Shown here: one piece after another, positions 14,200 through 22,127 of the stretch
Layout of the letters: each line of letters opens with the position of its first letter
Numbering within the stretch: the stretch's first letter is position 1
Source: UBA9676 sp036522155
Lineage (GTDB): Bacteria; Actinomycetota; Actinomycetes; Streptosporangiales; Streptosporangiaceae
Direction of reading: 5' to 3'
Assembly: GCA_036522155.1 (NCBI GenBank)
Contig: DATDGI010000027.1
Coordinates: forward strand, 1-23,428
Length of the DNA: 23,428 bases
Notes under the pieces: generated by a model
Databases searched by the model: none
The model's input: only the letters and a program-made list of their open reading frames with translations
What the model was told of the DNA's origin: nothing
Translations under genes and position numbers: made by a program

Positions 14200-15381
14200 G
14201 GACGCGAGACTGGCACCGCGGATGCCCAGCCTCGGCAGCAGGATCAGGTTGAGCGCTACGTTCAGGCCGAGCGCGGCCAGGCTCAGCAGGCTGGTGGCCA
14301 CCGCCCGCCCCTCCTTGACCAGCACCGTCCCCAGCGGCCTGGCGGCGGCCATGGCCACCACCCCGGGCAGCAGCAGCTGCAGCGCCGGCACGGCGCCCGC
14401 GAACCCCCGGCCGTAGACGGCCGGGATCACGAGCGGCGCCAGCAGCCAGCCGGCGGCCGCCGCGGCCACCGAGATCCACAGGCTCAGCCGCCCCATCGCG
14501 AAGCTGAGCCGCCGGTCCTCCCCCATCCGTGCGCGCACCGCATGCGGGACCAGCGCCGCGGCCAGCGGGTCGGTCAGCAGCCACAGCAGTTCCGCGACCG
14601 TAGTGGCGAGCGCGTACAAGCCGAGCTGGCGGTATCCGGCGTACCCGCGCACCAGCACCTGGTCCACCCGCAGCAGCAGGTAGAAAAAGACCTGCGAGAC
14701 ATAGGCCTGCGCCCCGAAGGCCACGGACCGGCGGAGCAGGACCGGATCGAGCCGCCAGTCCACCAGGCCGGCCCGGTAGCAGGCGACCAGCAGCAGCAGC
14801 CACGCGGACCCGTTCACCAGCCACAGCAGCAGCAGCAGCCGGAACGGCGTCAGCTCATGCAGCGAGTACAGGACGGCGACGGCCACCGTTTGCAGGGCGA
14901 CGCCGAACCAGGATGCCCAGGTCGCCGCCAGCAGACGGCCGTCGAGCTGGAGCAGGCTGGCCCAGTACAGGCTCATCAGCAGCAGCGGCACCAGCCCCAT
15001 CGGGACGGCGATCCAGGACAGCGGCAGGCCGCCAGCCAGCCGCGGGTCGATCGCCAGCAGGCCGCCGAAGCCGATCCAGCAGAGCCCGCCAGCGACCACG
15101 CTGACCGCGGTCGCGTTCGCCCACATGCGCCGCGGGTTCCACCCCTGACCCACCAGGTAGACCTGCGCGAACTCCAGCCCGACGTGCGCGAATGCGATCA
15201 CGATCCCGAGCAGGGCGACCGGGTAGGCGTAGAGTCCGCGGCCGCCGGGACCCAGCGCCCGGGCGATCAGGACGCTCGCGACGAAGCCGACCGCATACCC
15301 CGAGATCCGGAGCCCCATCGCGCGCAAGCCGGTGGACGTGGCCCGGGCCAGCGCAACGGACGGCCCGGTTTCTTCAGCCAC
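12853..15381 (-). CDS. Wzx-like flippase fused to a GT4 glycosyltransferase
   Basis: A single 842-codon frame encodes two proteins normally made separately. Residues 1 to about 425 are a polytopic MATE/Wzx-type oligosaccharide flippase beginning near GLRISGYAVGFVASVLIARALG, with about 12 hydrophobic segments. An Arg/Gly/Ala linker (about 426-450) leads to a GT-B glycosyltransferase of family 4: VALMVGTLNRGGTERQ, NLIPYKGH and the E-x7-E motif Glu724-Glu732 (EGMPNAVLE). The flippase would move lipid-linked oligosaccharide across the membrane and the cytoplasmic GT domain would add a sugar. The start is one of three GTGs (15390, 15384, 15381); 15381 overlaps the upstream gene's TGA by eight bases. 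It is the last gene of a four-gene operon. Its TAA lies close to the end of the recognisable part of the convergent methyltransferase. Confidence 0.85.
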   Translation of the reverse strand: MAEETGPSVALARATSTGLRAMGLRISGYAVGFVASVLIARALGPGGRGLYAYPVALLGIVIAFAHVGLEFAQVYLVGQGWNPRRMWANATAVSVVAGGLCWIGFGGLLAIDPRLAGGLPLSWIAVPMGLVPLLLMSLYWASLLQLDGRLLAATWASWFGVALQTVAVAVLYSLHELTPFRLLLLLWLVNGSAWLLLLVACYRAGLVDWRLDPVLLRRSVAFGAQAYVSQVFFYLLLRVDQVLVRGYAGYRQLGLYALATTVAELLWLLTDPLAAALVPHAVRARMGEDRRLSFAMGRLSLWISVAAAAAGWLLAPLVIPAVYGRGFAGAVPALQLLLPGVVAMAAARPLGTVLVKEGRAVATSLLSLAALGLNVALNLILLPRLGIRGASLASSACYAALALSYVAISRRRGVAGWRDMLPRVSDLHLLGPGRRARRAGGAGGAGQATGPLRVALMVGTLNRGGTERQVLLLGSALVARGHQVTVICLDRAGEQGAAARAAGMGVVEFGFAGLQRAVLLHPVREIRRFRRAVRQVSPDVVHCFLYWACVLGVPIARSVGVPLVISSRRSLTAPVRRPRLLRPWERVCDRLADAVVCNSGAVLADAVRCTRLPRRKAVVIRNGVPLPAVAAPPGGGPPRIVIVANLIPYKGHAVALAAFARVRARLPEVGARLQLAGAGPEEHRLRAQARELGIDGDVEFLGSVADVPALLAGCCFTVLPSLSEGMPNAVLESLAHGRAVVASAVGGVPEILAGGGGLLVPPADAGALASAMCTLLADPALAARLAAEGRGLVRDRFGADRMVAHSLGLYQGLLAGQTLPEASAAAALAADAAVLQETSGPG
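14047..14082. repeat. Nine-base tandem repeat encoding the fusion linker
   Basis: Four adjacent nine-base units on the plus strand, GGCCCCACC twice then GGCCCGGCG twice, lie in the fusion gene and encode the Arg/Ala/Gly linker between the flippase and glycosyltransferase halves. The nine-base period means copy-number change alters linker length without breaking the frame. Confidence 0.6.
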
Positions 15382-16795
15382 CACGCCCACGGCCGGCCCC
15401 GGACCGACCCGCTGGCTGTGAAAGCCCCGGCCGGCTCCGGGGGGTGCGGCGCAGGTCGGCCAGCGGTCTGCGGTCGGCCAGCCACAGCCCGGCCACCACC
15501 AGTGCCACCAGCGCCAGGCCGGCCGGCGGAAGCACGCCCGCCTGCACCAGGGCCGCCGGAGCGACCACACAGACGCCGGCCGCCGTCCAGGCCACGGCCA
15601 GCTGCGGGCGCCGCTGGAAGGCATACAGGGCGACCACCAGCAGCAGAATCTCGACCGCGTACCGCTGCCGGTAGAAGCCCTCGCTCTGGAACACCGACCC
15701 GTACAGGTACAGATAGCCGAGCGCGGAGACGACCACCCCCCGGGCGGCCCACGATCCATGGCGGAGCAGCAGCCAGCACCCGGCAGCTACGGCCGGCAGC
15801 ATCACGATCCACACCACCATGCCGGGATACAGCGCGCGGTACACCGTGTCGGTGCCCGGGCCGAACGACCACGGGAAGGGACCGAGCAGGGCGCGGAGAA
15901 CGTCGACGGGAGACGGGCTGGCGCTGATCGCCACCGGCCCGCTCCCCAGCGACAGTCCCGCATCGCCGGCCAGGCTGGCCCTCAGAGCCGGAAGGTACCT
16001 GGCCGCCAGGACCACCGACACGACCACCAGAACGGGCAGCCCGGCAAGCAAGACGAGCAGGCGCGACCGTGGCTGGACCCGGTGCCCGCGGCCAGCCGCG
16101 CGCCCCCGGACGAGGGCGATGACCGGCACGGCCAGCATGGCCAGGCCGACCACGCCCATCACCGGGCGGGCCAGGAAGGCTACCGCGATGATCGCCACGG
16201 CGCCGGCGAGGCGCCGCATGGTCAGTGGCCGCAGTGCGATCGCCGCCATCACCAGCAGCAGCGTGGTGAGGGGAGCGTCCTTCAGGCCGGTCGCTCCCCA
16301 GAAGACGGCATTGGGATACAGGGCGGCGAGCCAGGCCGCGGCCACGGCCAGGCGCCGCCCGCCCAGGCCGTCGCCGAAGGCGGCGGCGGCCGGCACCGAG
16401 AGCGCCGACAGCAGCGCGGCCACCACCTTCACCACCAGCCAGTGGTGGCCGGCCAGGAAGTACACCACGGCCACGAACACGTAGTAGAGGTAGGAGGCCG
16501 TGCCGGCGTACTCGACCGAGGCTGGCGAGGGGAAGGTATGCATGTGCCACGCCTCCGCCAGCGACCACCCGACCGAGTCGTATCCCTGGTCGTCGAGGAA
16601 GAGAAAGTTCCCGTGCAGAACCTGGACGTAACCGACCACCAGGAGGCGCAGGCCCACGCCGAGCGCCAGCGGGACCGCGCAGAGCGGCCAGATGCCCGCC
16701 CGGGTGGCGGCCCCGTCCGGTGCGGATGACGGCCTGGCGCCCACGGTCAGCTCCGGTCCTGGGTGGCGGATCCGGCCATCCGCGGGTGAGCTCAT
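15374..16795 (-). CDS. Polytopic membrane protein, GT-C glycosyltransferase or polymerase-like
   Basis: The 473-residue protein has a hydrophilic N-terminus of about 35 residues and then about 10-12 transmembrane segments. The first outside loop carries FLDDQGYDSVG with Asp68-Asp69, like the acidic loop motif of GT-C enzymes such as family 39 and ArnT-type proteins, which use polyprenyl-phosphate sugars. A later segment, ALYPNAVFWGATGLKDAP, also resembles that superfamily. In this operon it could be a sugar transferase acting outside the membrane or the Wzy-type polymerase that is otherwise missing here. The ATG at 16795 overlaps the TGA of the amidotransferase gene (ATGA), which decides the start. 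The C-terminal tail is Arg/Gly-rich and overlaps the start of the fusion gene. The exact family is uncertain. Confidence 0.75.
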   Translation of the reverse strand: MSSPADGRIRHPGPELTVGARPSSAPDGAATRAGIWPLCAVPLALGVGLRLLVVGYVQVLHGNFLFLDDQGYDSVGWSLAEAWHMHTFPSPASVEYAGTASYLYYVFVAVVYFLAGHHWLVVKVVAALLSALSVPAAAAFGDGLGGRRLAVAAAWLAALYPNAVFWGATGLKDAPLTTLLLVMAAIALRPLTMRRLAGAVAIIAVAFLARPVMGVVGLAMLAVPVIALVRGRAAGRGHRVQPRSRLLVLLAGLPVLVVVSVVLAARYLPALRASLAGDAGLSLGSGPVAISASPSPVDVLRALLGPFPWSFGPGTDTVYRALYPGMVVWIVMLPAVAAGCWLLLRHGSWAARGVVVSALGYLYLYGSVFQSEGFYRQRYAVEILLLVVALYAFQRRPQLAVAWTAAGVCVVAPAALVQAGVLPPAGLALVALVVAGLWLADRRPLADLRRTPRSRPGLSQPAGRSGAGRGRGG

Positions 16796-18717
16796 ACCGG
16801 CAGCACGCCGGGGCGGCGGCCGCCGGCTGAGGCGGGTTGGACAGCCGGGGGGTCGACATGGGCCCGGTGCCAGAGCTCGAACTGGATCAGCGCCCACAGC
16901 CGTGAGGCGTGGTCATCACCCTGGTCGTGCTCTGCGAGCAGGCGGGCGACCGCTTCGGGCCGGAACAAGCCGCGGGACCGGGCCGTGTCATCGGTGAGCA
17001 CATCCCGGGCCAGTTCGCGGAAGTCTCCCCGCAGCCAGGCCGCCAGCGGCACGCCAAAACCCTGCTTGCCGCGGCTGATCAGCTCCGGTGGCAGCCACGG
17101 GGCCATCGCCTGCTTGAGCAGGAACTTGGTCGTCCCGCGCCGGATCTTGAGCCGGGCCGGCAGGCGGGCGGCCCACTCCATCAGCTGATGGTCGAGAAAG
17201 GGGCACCGCGCTTCCAGCGAGCACGCCATGGTGGTGATGTCCAGCTTGGTGAGAAGGTCCCCCGGCAGGTAGGTATGGATATCGACGTCCATGATCTTGC
17301 TGACCCGGGAGCGGGCCGCCGAGGCCGCGAAAGCATGGTCGAGCAGCAGGTCGCTGTCCACGGCACGGAGCTGCTCCCGCAGCTCATCGGTGTAGAGCTG
17401 GTGCTTCTGCGCGGCAGTGAAATATGAGACGAGCCGGCTGTACCGGCGTGGCGGCGACGGCTCGCCCAGCGCGGCCAGGGCCCGTTCCAGCCGCCGCAGC
17501 GGCGGCCACTGCCCGCCAGCGGCCCGCAGGCCCTGCCGGGCACGGCGCAGCCCCGGCTGGACCAGGGCGGGCAGGTAAAGCCCGCCCAGGACGGTCATCG
17601 CCAGGTAACGCTGGTAGCCGCCGAAGGACTCGTCGCCGCCATCACCGGTCAGCACCACCGTCACCTGCTGGCTGCTCATCTGGGCGACGCAGAATGTCGG
17701 GATGGCGGAGGAGTCCGCGAACGGCTCATCGAAGTGCCAGGCCAGGGAGGGCAGCACGTCCAGGGCCGATGACGTCACCACCAGTTCCTGGTGATCGGTG
17801 CCGTAGTGGGCCGCCAGCATGCGGGCGAACGGCCGTTCGTCATACGGGGCATCGTCGAAGCCGATGGAGAAGGTCTTGACCGGCTGCGAGGTGCTGCGTG
17901 CCATCGCGGCGACCACGGCCGATGAGTCGACGCCGCCGGACAGGAAGGCCCCAAGCGGGCGTTCGCTGAACATCCTGATCCTGGTGGCCTCCAGCAGCAG
18001 GCCGCGGAGCCGTTCAGCCGCCTCTGGCACCGATGTGACCCGCACCGGGGAGCAATCCAGGCGCCAGTACCTGCGCACCTCGACGTCGCCGTCCTGCCAG
18101 CTGAGGATGTGCCCCGGCGCGAGCTTTTCTGTGCCCTCATAGATGGACCACGGGGCCGGCACGTACTGATAGGTCAGGTAATGGTGCAGGGCCACCAGAT
18201 CGAGCCGGCGCCCGGGCTCCGGCGCCACCGCCAGCGCTTTGAGTTCGGAGCCGAAGAGTAGCGATCCACCGTCACGGCGCCAGTACAGCGGCTTCTTGCC
18301 CACCCGGTCCCTGGCCAGCAGGAGCCGCCGCTGTCTGGTGTCCCAGAGGGCGAACGCGAACATGCCCCGCAGGTGGTCGACCAGGCGGTCCCCGTATTCC
18401 TCGTACAAGTGCACGAGGCACTCGGTGTCGCTGCCGGTGGTGAACCGGTGGCCGCGCCGGCGCAGCCCGGTCCTGAGTTCGCGGTAGTTGTAGATCTCGC
18501 CGTTGAAGACGGCAACGACCGTCCGGTCCTCGTTGTACACGGGCTGCTGGCCCCCGGCCACGTCGATGATCGCCAGCCTGCGCATGCCCAGCACCGCGTG
18601 GGCACTGTCGAAGTAGCCGCCGCCATCGGGCCCGCGGTGGGTCAGCACCGAGCACATCCGGCGGACCAGGGCCGCGTCCGGGTGGTCCACCGAGACGATT
18701 CCGGCTATGCCGCACAT
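16792..18717 (-). CDS. asnB: Asparagine synthase (glutamine-hydrolysing) family amidotransferase
   Basis: The 641-residue protein starts MCGIAGI, so Cys2 is the N-terminal nucleophile of a class II glutaminase domain; RGPDGGG and FNGEIYNY are further motifs. The C-terminal synthetase domain has the ATP pyrophosphatase loop SGGVDSS (260-266) and TFSIGFDD. Such enzymes take ammonia from glutamine and, after adenylating a carboxylate, make an amide. The position inside a glycan operon, together with the PYDERPFARMLAAHYGTDH segment, resembles amidotransferases of exopolysaccharide clusters (including those linked to exosortase systems). A role in amidating a sugar acid is therefore at least as likely as asparagine synthesis; no exosortase is visible here. 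It overlaps the upstream GT gene by 13 bases and the downstream gene by four. Confidence 0.9.
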   Translation of the reverse strand: MCGIAGIVSVDHPDAALVRRMCSVLTHRGPDGGGYFDSAHAVLGMRRLAIIDVAGGQQPVYNEDRTVVAVFNGEIYNYRELRTGLRRRGHRFTTGSDTECLVHLYEEYGDRLVDHLRGMFAFALWDTRQRRLLLARDRVGKKPLYWRRDGGSLLFGSELKALAVAPEPGRRLDLVALHHYLTYQYVPAPWSIYEGTEKLAPGHILSWQDGDVEVRRYWRLDCSPVRVTSVPEAAERLRGLLLEATRIRMFSERPLGAFLSGGVDSSAVVAAMARSTSQPVKTFSIGFDDAPYDERPFARMLAAHYGTDHQELVVTSSALDVLPSLAWHFDEPFADSSAIPTFCVAQMSSQQVTVVLTGDGGDESFGGYQRYLAMTVLGGLYLPALVQPGLRRARQGLRAAGGQWPPLRRLERALAALGEPSPPRRYSRLVSYFTAAQKHQLYTDELREQLRAVDSDLLLDHAFAASAARSRVSKIMDVDIHTYLPGDLLTKLDITTMACSLEARCPFLDHQLMEWAARLPARLKIRRGTTKFLLKQAMAPWLPPELISRGKQGFGVPLAAWLRGDFRELARDVLTDDTARSRGLFRPEAVARLLAEHDQGDDHASRLWALIQFELWHRAHVDPPAVQPASAGGRRPGVLPV

Positions 18718-19877
18718 CGGCGCTCCAGCAGCCGCGAGTAGACCTCGACGTGCCGGTCCACCATCGCGTCGGCCTTGAGGTGGGCGTGGCTCCAGTTCCT
18801 GGCGGCCGCCGCCAGCCGCCCGGCCAGCCCCCCATCGGCCAGCACCTGCCCGATCGCATCGGCCAGCGCGGCCGGGTCGGCCGGTGGCACGAGCAGGCCA
18901 CGCCCGCTGAGCAGCTCGGGCGTCCCGCCGACGCTGGTGGCGACGATGGCCCGCCCGGCCGCCATCGCTTCCATGACGGCATTGCTCATGCCTTCTTCGA
19001 GCGAGGGGTGGGCGACCACGTCGGCCCGGGCGAGCAGGGGCCTGACGTCGTCACACTCGCCCAGGAACCGGGCGTCGATGGCCAGCGAAACCGCCTGGCG
19101 CGCCAGCGCCTGGCGCTCCCGGCCCTCACCGGCGAGCAGGAGCGTGCACGGGCGGCCCCTCTGCTGGAGGAGGCTCACCGCCTCGAGCAGGTAACGGTGG
19201 CCCTTATAGGGCAGCAGATTGGCGACGCAGAGCACCACCGGGTGCGCGGTCTCGACAACGGCCGGGGCAACATCCGCGAATGCCTGCTCGGGCAGGCCAT
19301 TGTAGATGACCTCGATTTTGCCCGCGCTTACCCGTTCGCGCCGTTTGGTATCGTCGGCGACGGCGGCGGCATTCGCGATGAGCAGATCCGTGGCGCTGGT
19401 GGCAAGCCGCTCTATCGCCCGGGCTATCTTGTGGCCCTCCTTGAAATTCCCGAGGCTGCGGCGCCCGGCCACCAGCACCGGGATCCCCGCCAGCCGGGCA
19501 GCTGGTACAGCGATGACATAAGCACTGAAAAGGAACGCATGAACAATATCCGGGCGTTCCCGGCGCAGCCGCAGGACCAGGCCGGCAAAGCCGGCCGCGT
19601 TGCGCAGCACGGATAGTGCCGCCCGGGATCTGCGCAGCTCCACCCGCACGACCGGGATTCCCGCCTGCCGGAGTGCGTCTTCGTTCCGGCCGCCATCGAA
19701 CAGCACCCAGACAGTGGTATCAATGCCACGATCGCGCAGGCCGCGCGCGAGGAGAACCGTCTGCTTTTCGGTGCCGCCAGTACCGAGCTGCCCGATCATC
19801 AACGCGACTTTGCCGGGCAACTGCGAAGTGGGCTGGCGGTCAGTTCCATGGGTTTTAAGAATCCTGTCCCCCGCCAT
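18705..19877 (-). CDS. GT4-family glycosyltransferase
   Basis: The 390-residue GT-B protein has the N-terminal acceptor-domain signature VALMIGQLGTGGTEKQTVLLA, the donor-domain NLLPYKGH and the E-x7-E motif Glu295-Glu303 (EGMSNAVME) typical of retaining family 4 enzymes. It would add a sugar from a nucleotide-sugar to the lipid-linked intermediate at the cytoplasmic face. It is clearly related to the GT half of the fusion gene (compare VGTLNRGGTERQVLLLG and NLIPYKGH), suggesting a paralogous pair. GTG at 19880 and ATG at 19877 are adjacent; AAGGTTTAGGTG precedes the ATG. It is the first gene of the four-gene operon. Sugar and linkage cannot be read from the sequence. Confidence 0.9.
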   Translation of the reverse strand: MAGDRILKTHGTDRQPTSQLPGKVALMIGQLGTGGTEKQTVLLARGLRDRGIDTTVWVLFDGGRNEDALRQAGIPVVRVELRRSRAALSVLRNAAGFAGLVLRLRRERPDIVHAFLFSAYVIAVPAARLAGIPVLVAGRRSLGNFKEGHKIARAIERLATSATDLLIANAAAVADDTKRRERVSAGKIEVIYNGLPEQAFADVAPAVVETAHPVVLCVANLLPYKGHRYLLEAVSLLQQRGRPCTLLLAGEGRERQALARQAVSLAIDARFLGECDDVRPLLARADVVAHPSLEEGMSNAVMEAMAAGRAIVATSVGGTPELLSGRGLLVPPADPAALADAIGQVLADGGLAGRLAAAARNWSHAHLKADAMVDRHVEVYSRLLERRCAA

Positions 19878-19888
19878 CACCTAAACCT

Positions 19889-19905
19889 TACGCAGCGTGC
19901 GCGTA
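19889..19905. promoter_or_regulatory. Short inverted repeat in the 62-base divergent GT promoter region
   Basis: TACGC (19889-19893) and GCGTA (19901-19905) flank a seven-base centre. TAGGAT (plus, 19904-19909) and TATCCT (minus, 19905-19910) overlap beside it as back-to-back -10-like boxes. The arrangement could let one regulator control both polysaccharide operons. The repeat is short. Confidence 0.3.
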
Positions 19906-19939
19906 GGATAACTGTACCCCGGAGGATCGGAGGCACGAA

Positions 19940-21148
19940 TTGGGGGGGGAACCGGGCCAGCCGGGGCGGCTTCGGGTAATGCGTATTATCTCCCGCACCA
20001 ACGTCGGCGGCCCCGCGCTGCAAGCCGTCACGCTTATGCGGGGGCTGCCGTCGGAGCGATTCGAGCAGCGCCTGTATGCGGGCTCGCTGGCCGCCGGAGA
20101 AGCCGACTTCCTCGCGCTCCGCGCACCCGAAGTTGAAGTATATCTGGTGCCGTCACTCACCCGCCGGGTACGTCTGGCCGACGACGTTCACGCCATCGGA
20201 TTCCTGGTGTCAGAAATGCGGAAATTCCAGCCGCATATCGTGCATACACATACCGCGAAGGCGGGGTTGGCCGGCCGCCTGGCGTCGCTCATGGCCCGCA
20301 CACCGGCCCGTGTGCACACCTTCCACGGGCATCTGCTTCACGGCTACTTCTCCCGCCCGGTGACCCGGGGGGTGGTCATGGCGGAAAGCGCGCTGGCCCG
20401 CCATACCGACCGGCTGATCGCGGTCGGCGCCCAGGTCCGGGACGACCTGCTGGCCGCCGGCATCGGCCGCCGCAGCCAGTACGCGGTGGTGCCGCCCGGG
20501 ACGTCGCTGGCCAAGCTGCCCGGCCGCCGCCAGGCCCGCCAGGCGCTGGGCTTGCCGGAGGACGCCCCGGTGGTCGCCTACGTCGGGAGGCTGACCCGGA
20601 TCAAGCGCCCGGACCGGCTGCTCGCGGTTGCCCAGGGCATCATCCGGGCGGTTCCCGGCGCCCGGGTCATTGTCTGCGGCCACGGGGACCTCACCGCCGG
20701 CCTTGAGCGGGCCGCCGCAGGCCCGGGCGGCCCGGTCACGCTGCTCGGCTGGCGCCCCGACGTGGAGACGGTCTACGCCGCCGCCGACGTGGTCCTGCTG
20801 ACGTCGGACAACGAGGGGATGCCAGTCTCGCTCATCGAGGCCGCCCTGGCCGGGGTACCGGTGGTCGCCACCGACGTCGGCAGTGTGGCCGAGGTCGTCA
20901 GGCACGACGTCACCGGCCTTCTGGCCGGCACCGATCCGGCGGCCATCACCCAGGCGGTGTGCCGGTTGCTGGCCAGCGCCCCCCTGCGCCAGCGGATGGG
21001 CGCCAGCGCCCGCTCCTGGGCCGGGGCACAGTTCGGCCGGGAGCGCCTGGTGTCTGACATGGACCGCGTCTACGAATCGATCGCCGTTACCCGGGGCTGG
21101 TGGCCGGCCGCCAGCCAGCCGGAAGCGGCCGGGGAGGGTGTGCGGTGA
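19940..21148 (+). CDS. GT4-family glycosyltransferase with a TTG start
   Basis: The 402-residue GT-B protein has RIISRTNVGGPALQ at the N-terminus, HTHTAKAGLAGR and HTFHGHLLHGYF in the acceptor domain, and YVGRLTRIKRPDRLL and the E-x7-E motif Glu292-Glu300 (EGMPVSLIE) in the donor domain. This subtype resembles transferases in capsule and O-antigen loci. I prefer the TTG at 19940 because GGAGG lies six bases upstream; an in-frame ATG at 19979 starts right at the conserved core but has a weaker site. Eight consecutive G bases follow the TTG. Its TGA overlaps the GTG of the following epimerase (GTGA). It is divergent from the other GT4 operon. Confidence 0.9.
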   Translation: MGGEPGQPGRLRVMRIISRTNVGGPALQAVTLMRGLPSERFEQRLYAGSLAAGEADFLALRAPEVEVYLVPSLTRRVRLADDVHAIGFLVSEMRKFQPHIVHTHTAKAGLAGRLASLMARTPARVHTFHGHLLHGYFSRPVTRGVVMAESALARHTDRLIAVGAQVRDDLLAAGIGRRSQYAVVPPGTSLAKLPGRRQARQALGLPEDAPVVAYVGRLTRIKRPDRLLAVAQGIIRAVPGARVIVCGHGDLTAGLERAAAGPGGPVTLLGWRPDVETVYAAADVVLLTSDNEGMPVSLIEAALAGVPVVATDVGSVAEVVRHDVTGLLAGTDPAAITQAVCRLLASAPLRQRMGASARSWAGAQFGRERLVSDMDRVYESIAVTRGWWPAASQPEAAGEGVR

Positions 21149-22107
21149 GAATACTTGTCACCGGGGCGGCCGGCTTCATCGGCGCCAACTTGTGCCGGGA
21201 ACTGGCCAGCCGTCCCGAGGTCGGGCACCTGATCGCACTCGATGATCTGAGCACCGGCTTCGCGGAGAATCTCAGCGGAGTGAGCGCCGAGGTGGTGGAG
21301 GGAAGCATCCTCGACCGGCGCCTGCTCGACGGCACCGTCGACGGCGTGGATGCGGTGATCCACCTGGCCGCGCTCCCGTCGGTGCCCCGCTCGCTGGCTC
21401 ACCCCCTGCGGACCTTCGAGGTCAACGCGACCGGAACGGTCCAGCTGCTTGAGGCCTGCCGCCGCCAGTTGGTGCCGGTCGTGGCCGCGTCCTCATCCTC
21501 TGTCTACGGGTCGGTCGGGGTGTCACCCAAGCATGAAGATCTGCCCACCCGCCCGCTCAGCCCCTACGCCGCGAGCAAGCTGGCGGCCGAGGCCAGCGTT
21601 CTGGCCTACGGCACCGCCTTCGGGCTGCCTGCCCTCGTGTTCCGCCTGTTCAACGTGTACGGCCCGCTGCAGTCGGCGGGTCATCCCTACGCGGCCGTCA
21701 TCCCCGTGTTCATCGACGCTGCGCTGCGCGGCGAGCCGCTGCTGATTCACGGGAGTGGCCGCCAGGTGCGGGACTTCACCTTCGTCGGCACCGTGGTCAA
21801 GGTCCTCGCCGACGCCGCGATCGGCCGGGTGGCCAGTCCGGTCCCAGTCAACCTGGCGTTCGGCACCCGGGTGACGATTACGGATCTGGCCGAACGGGTG
21901 GCGGCCGCGGCCGGGGTGCGCCCCGACGTCCGTACCGGCCCGGGGCGGGCCGGCGACGTGCCGGACTCCCAGGCCGACAGCGGCCGCCTGCGGCGGCTGT
22001 TCCCGCACGTGCAGCCGGTCCCCCTGGACGAGGGCCTGGCCAGGACGGTGGCCTGGTTCCGGCAGTCTCAGCTGCCCGCCGCCGGCCCGGCCCAGGCTGG
22101 CGGCTGA
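21145..22107 (+). CDS. NAD-dependent nucleotide-sugar epimerase (extended SDR)
   Basis: The 320-residue protein has GAAGFIG (7-13) for NAD binding, Asp33-Asp34 at the end of strand 2, SSSSVYG (116-122) and the catalytic Tyr141-x3-Lys145 (YAASK). VFRLFNVYGPLQ and FTFVGTVVKVLADA fit UDP-glucose or UDP-GlcNAc 4-epimerase-like enzymes. It probably makes a galactose-type UDP-sugar for the neighbouring transferases, but the substrate is not proven. The GTG at 21145 overlaps the previous stop and is preceded by GGGGAGGG, which decides the start over an ATG at 21100. It differs clearly from the other epimerase in the window, so they probably make different sugars. Confidence 0.9.
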   Translation: MRILVTGAAGFIGANLCRELASRPEVGHLIALDDLSTGFAENLSGVSAEVVEGSILDRRLLDGTVDGVDAVIHLAALPSVPRSLAHPLRTFEVNATGTVQLLEACRRQLVPVVAASSSSVYGSVGVSPKHEDLPTRPLSPYAASKLAAEASVLAYGTAFGLPALVFRLFNVYGPLQSAGHPYAAVIPVFIDAALRGEPLLIHGSGRQVRDFTFVGTVVKVLADAAIGRVASPVPVNLAFGTRVTITDLAERVAAAAGVRPDVRTGPGRAGDVPDSQADSGRLRRLFPHVQPVPLDEGLARTVAWFRQSQLPAAGPAQAGG

Positions 22108-22127
22108 CCCGAGGCTGCCCGATCTGA

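Noticed and set aside
13187..14824. 545-codon minus-strand frame inside the fusion gene
   Set aside because: It is out of frame with the flippase and GT motifs and has no recognisable sequence of its own.
15758..16729. 323-codon plus-strand frame
   Set aside because: Antisense to the polytopic membrane protein; Gln/His/Arg-rich composition typical of a GC shadow.
15267..16859. 530-codon minus-strand frame over the polytopic protein
   Set aside because: It is a frame shadow; the hydrophobic segments and Asp-Asp loop are in the frame ending at 15374.
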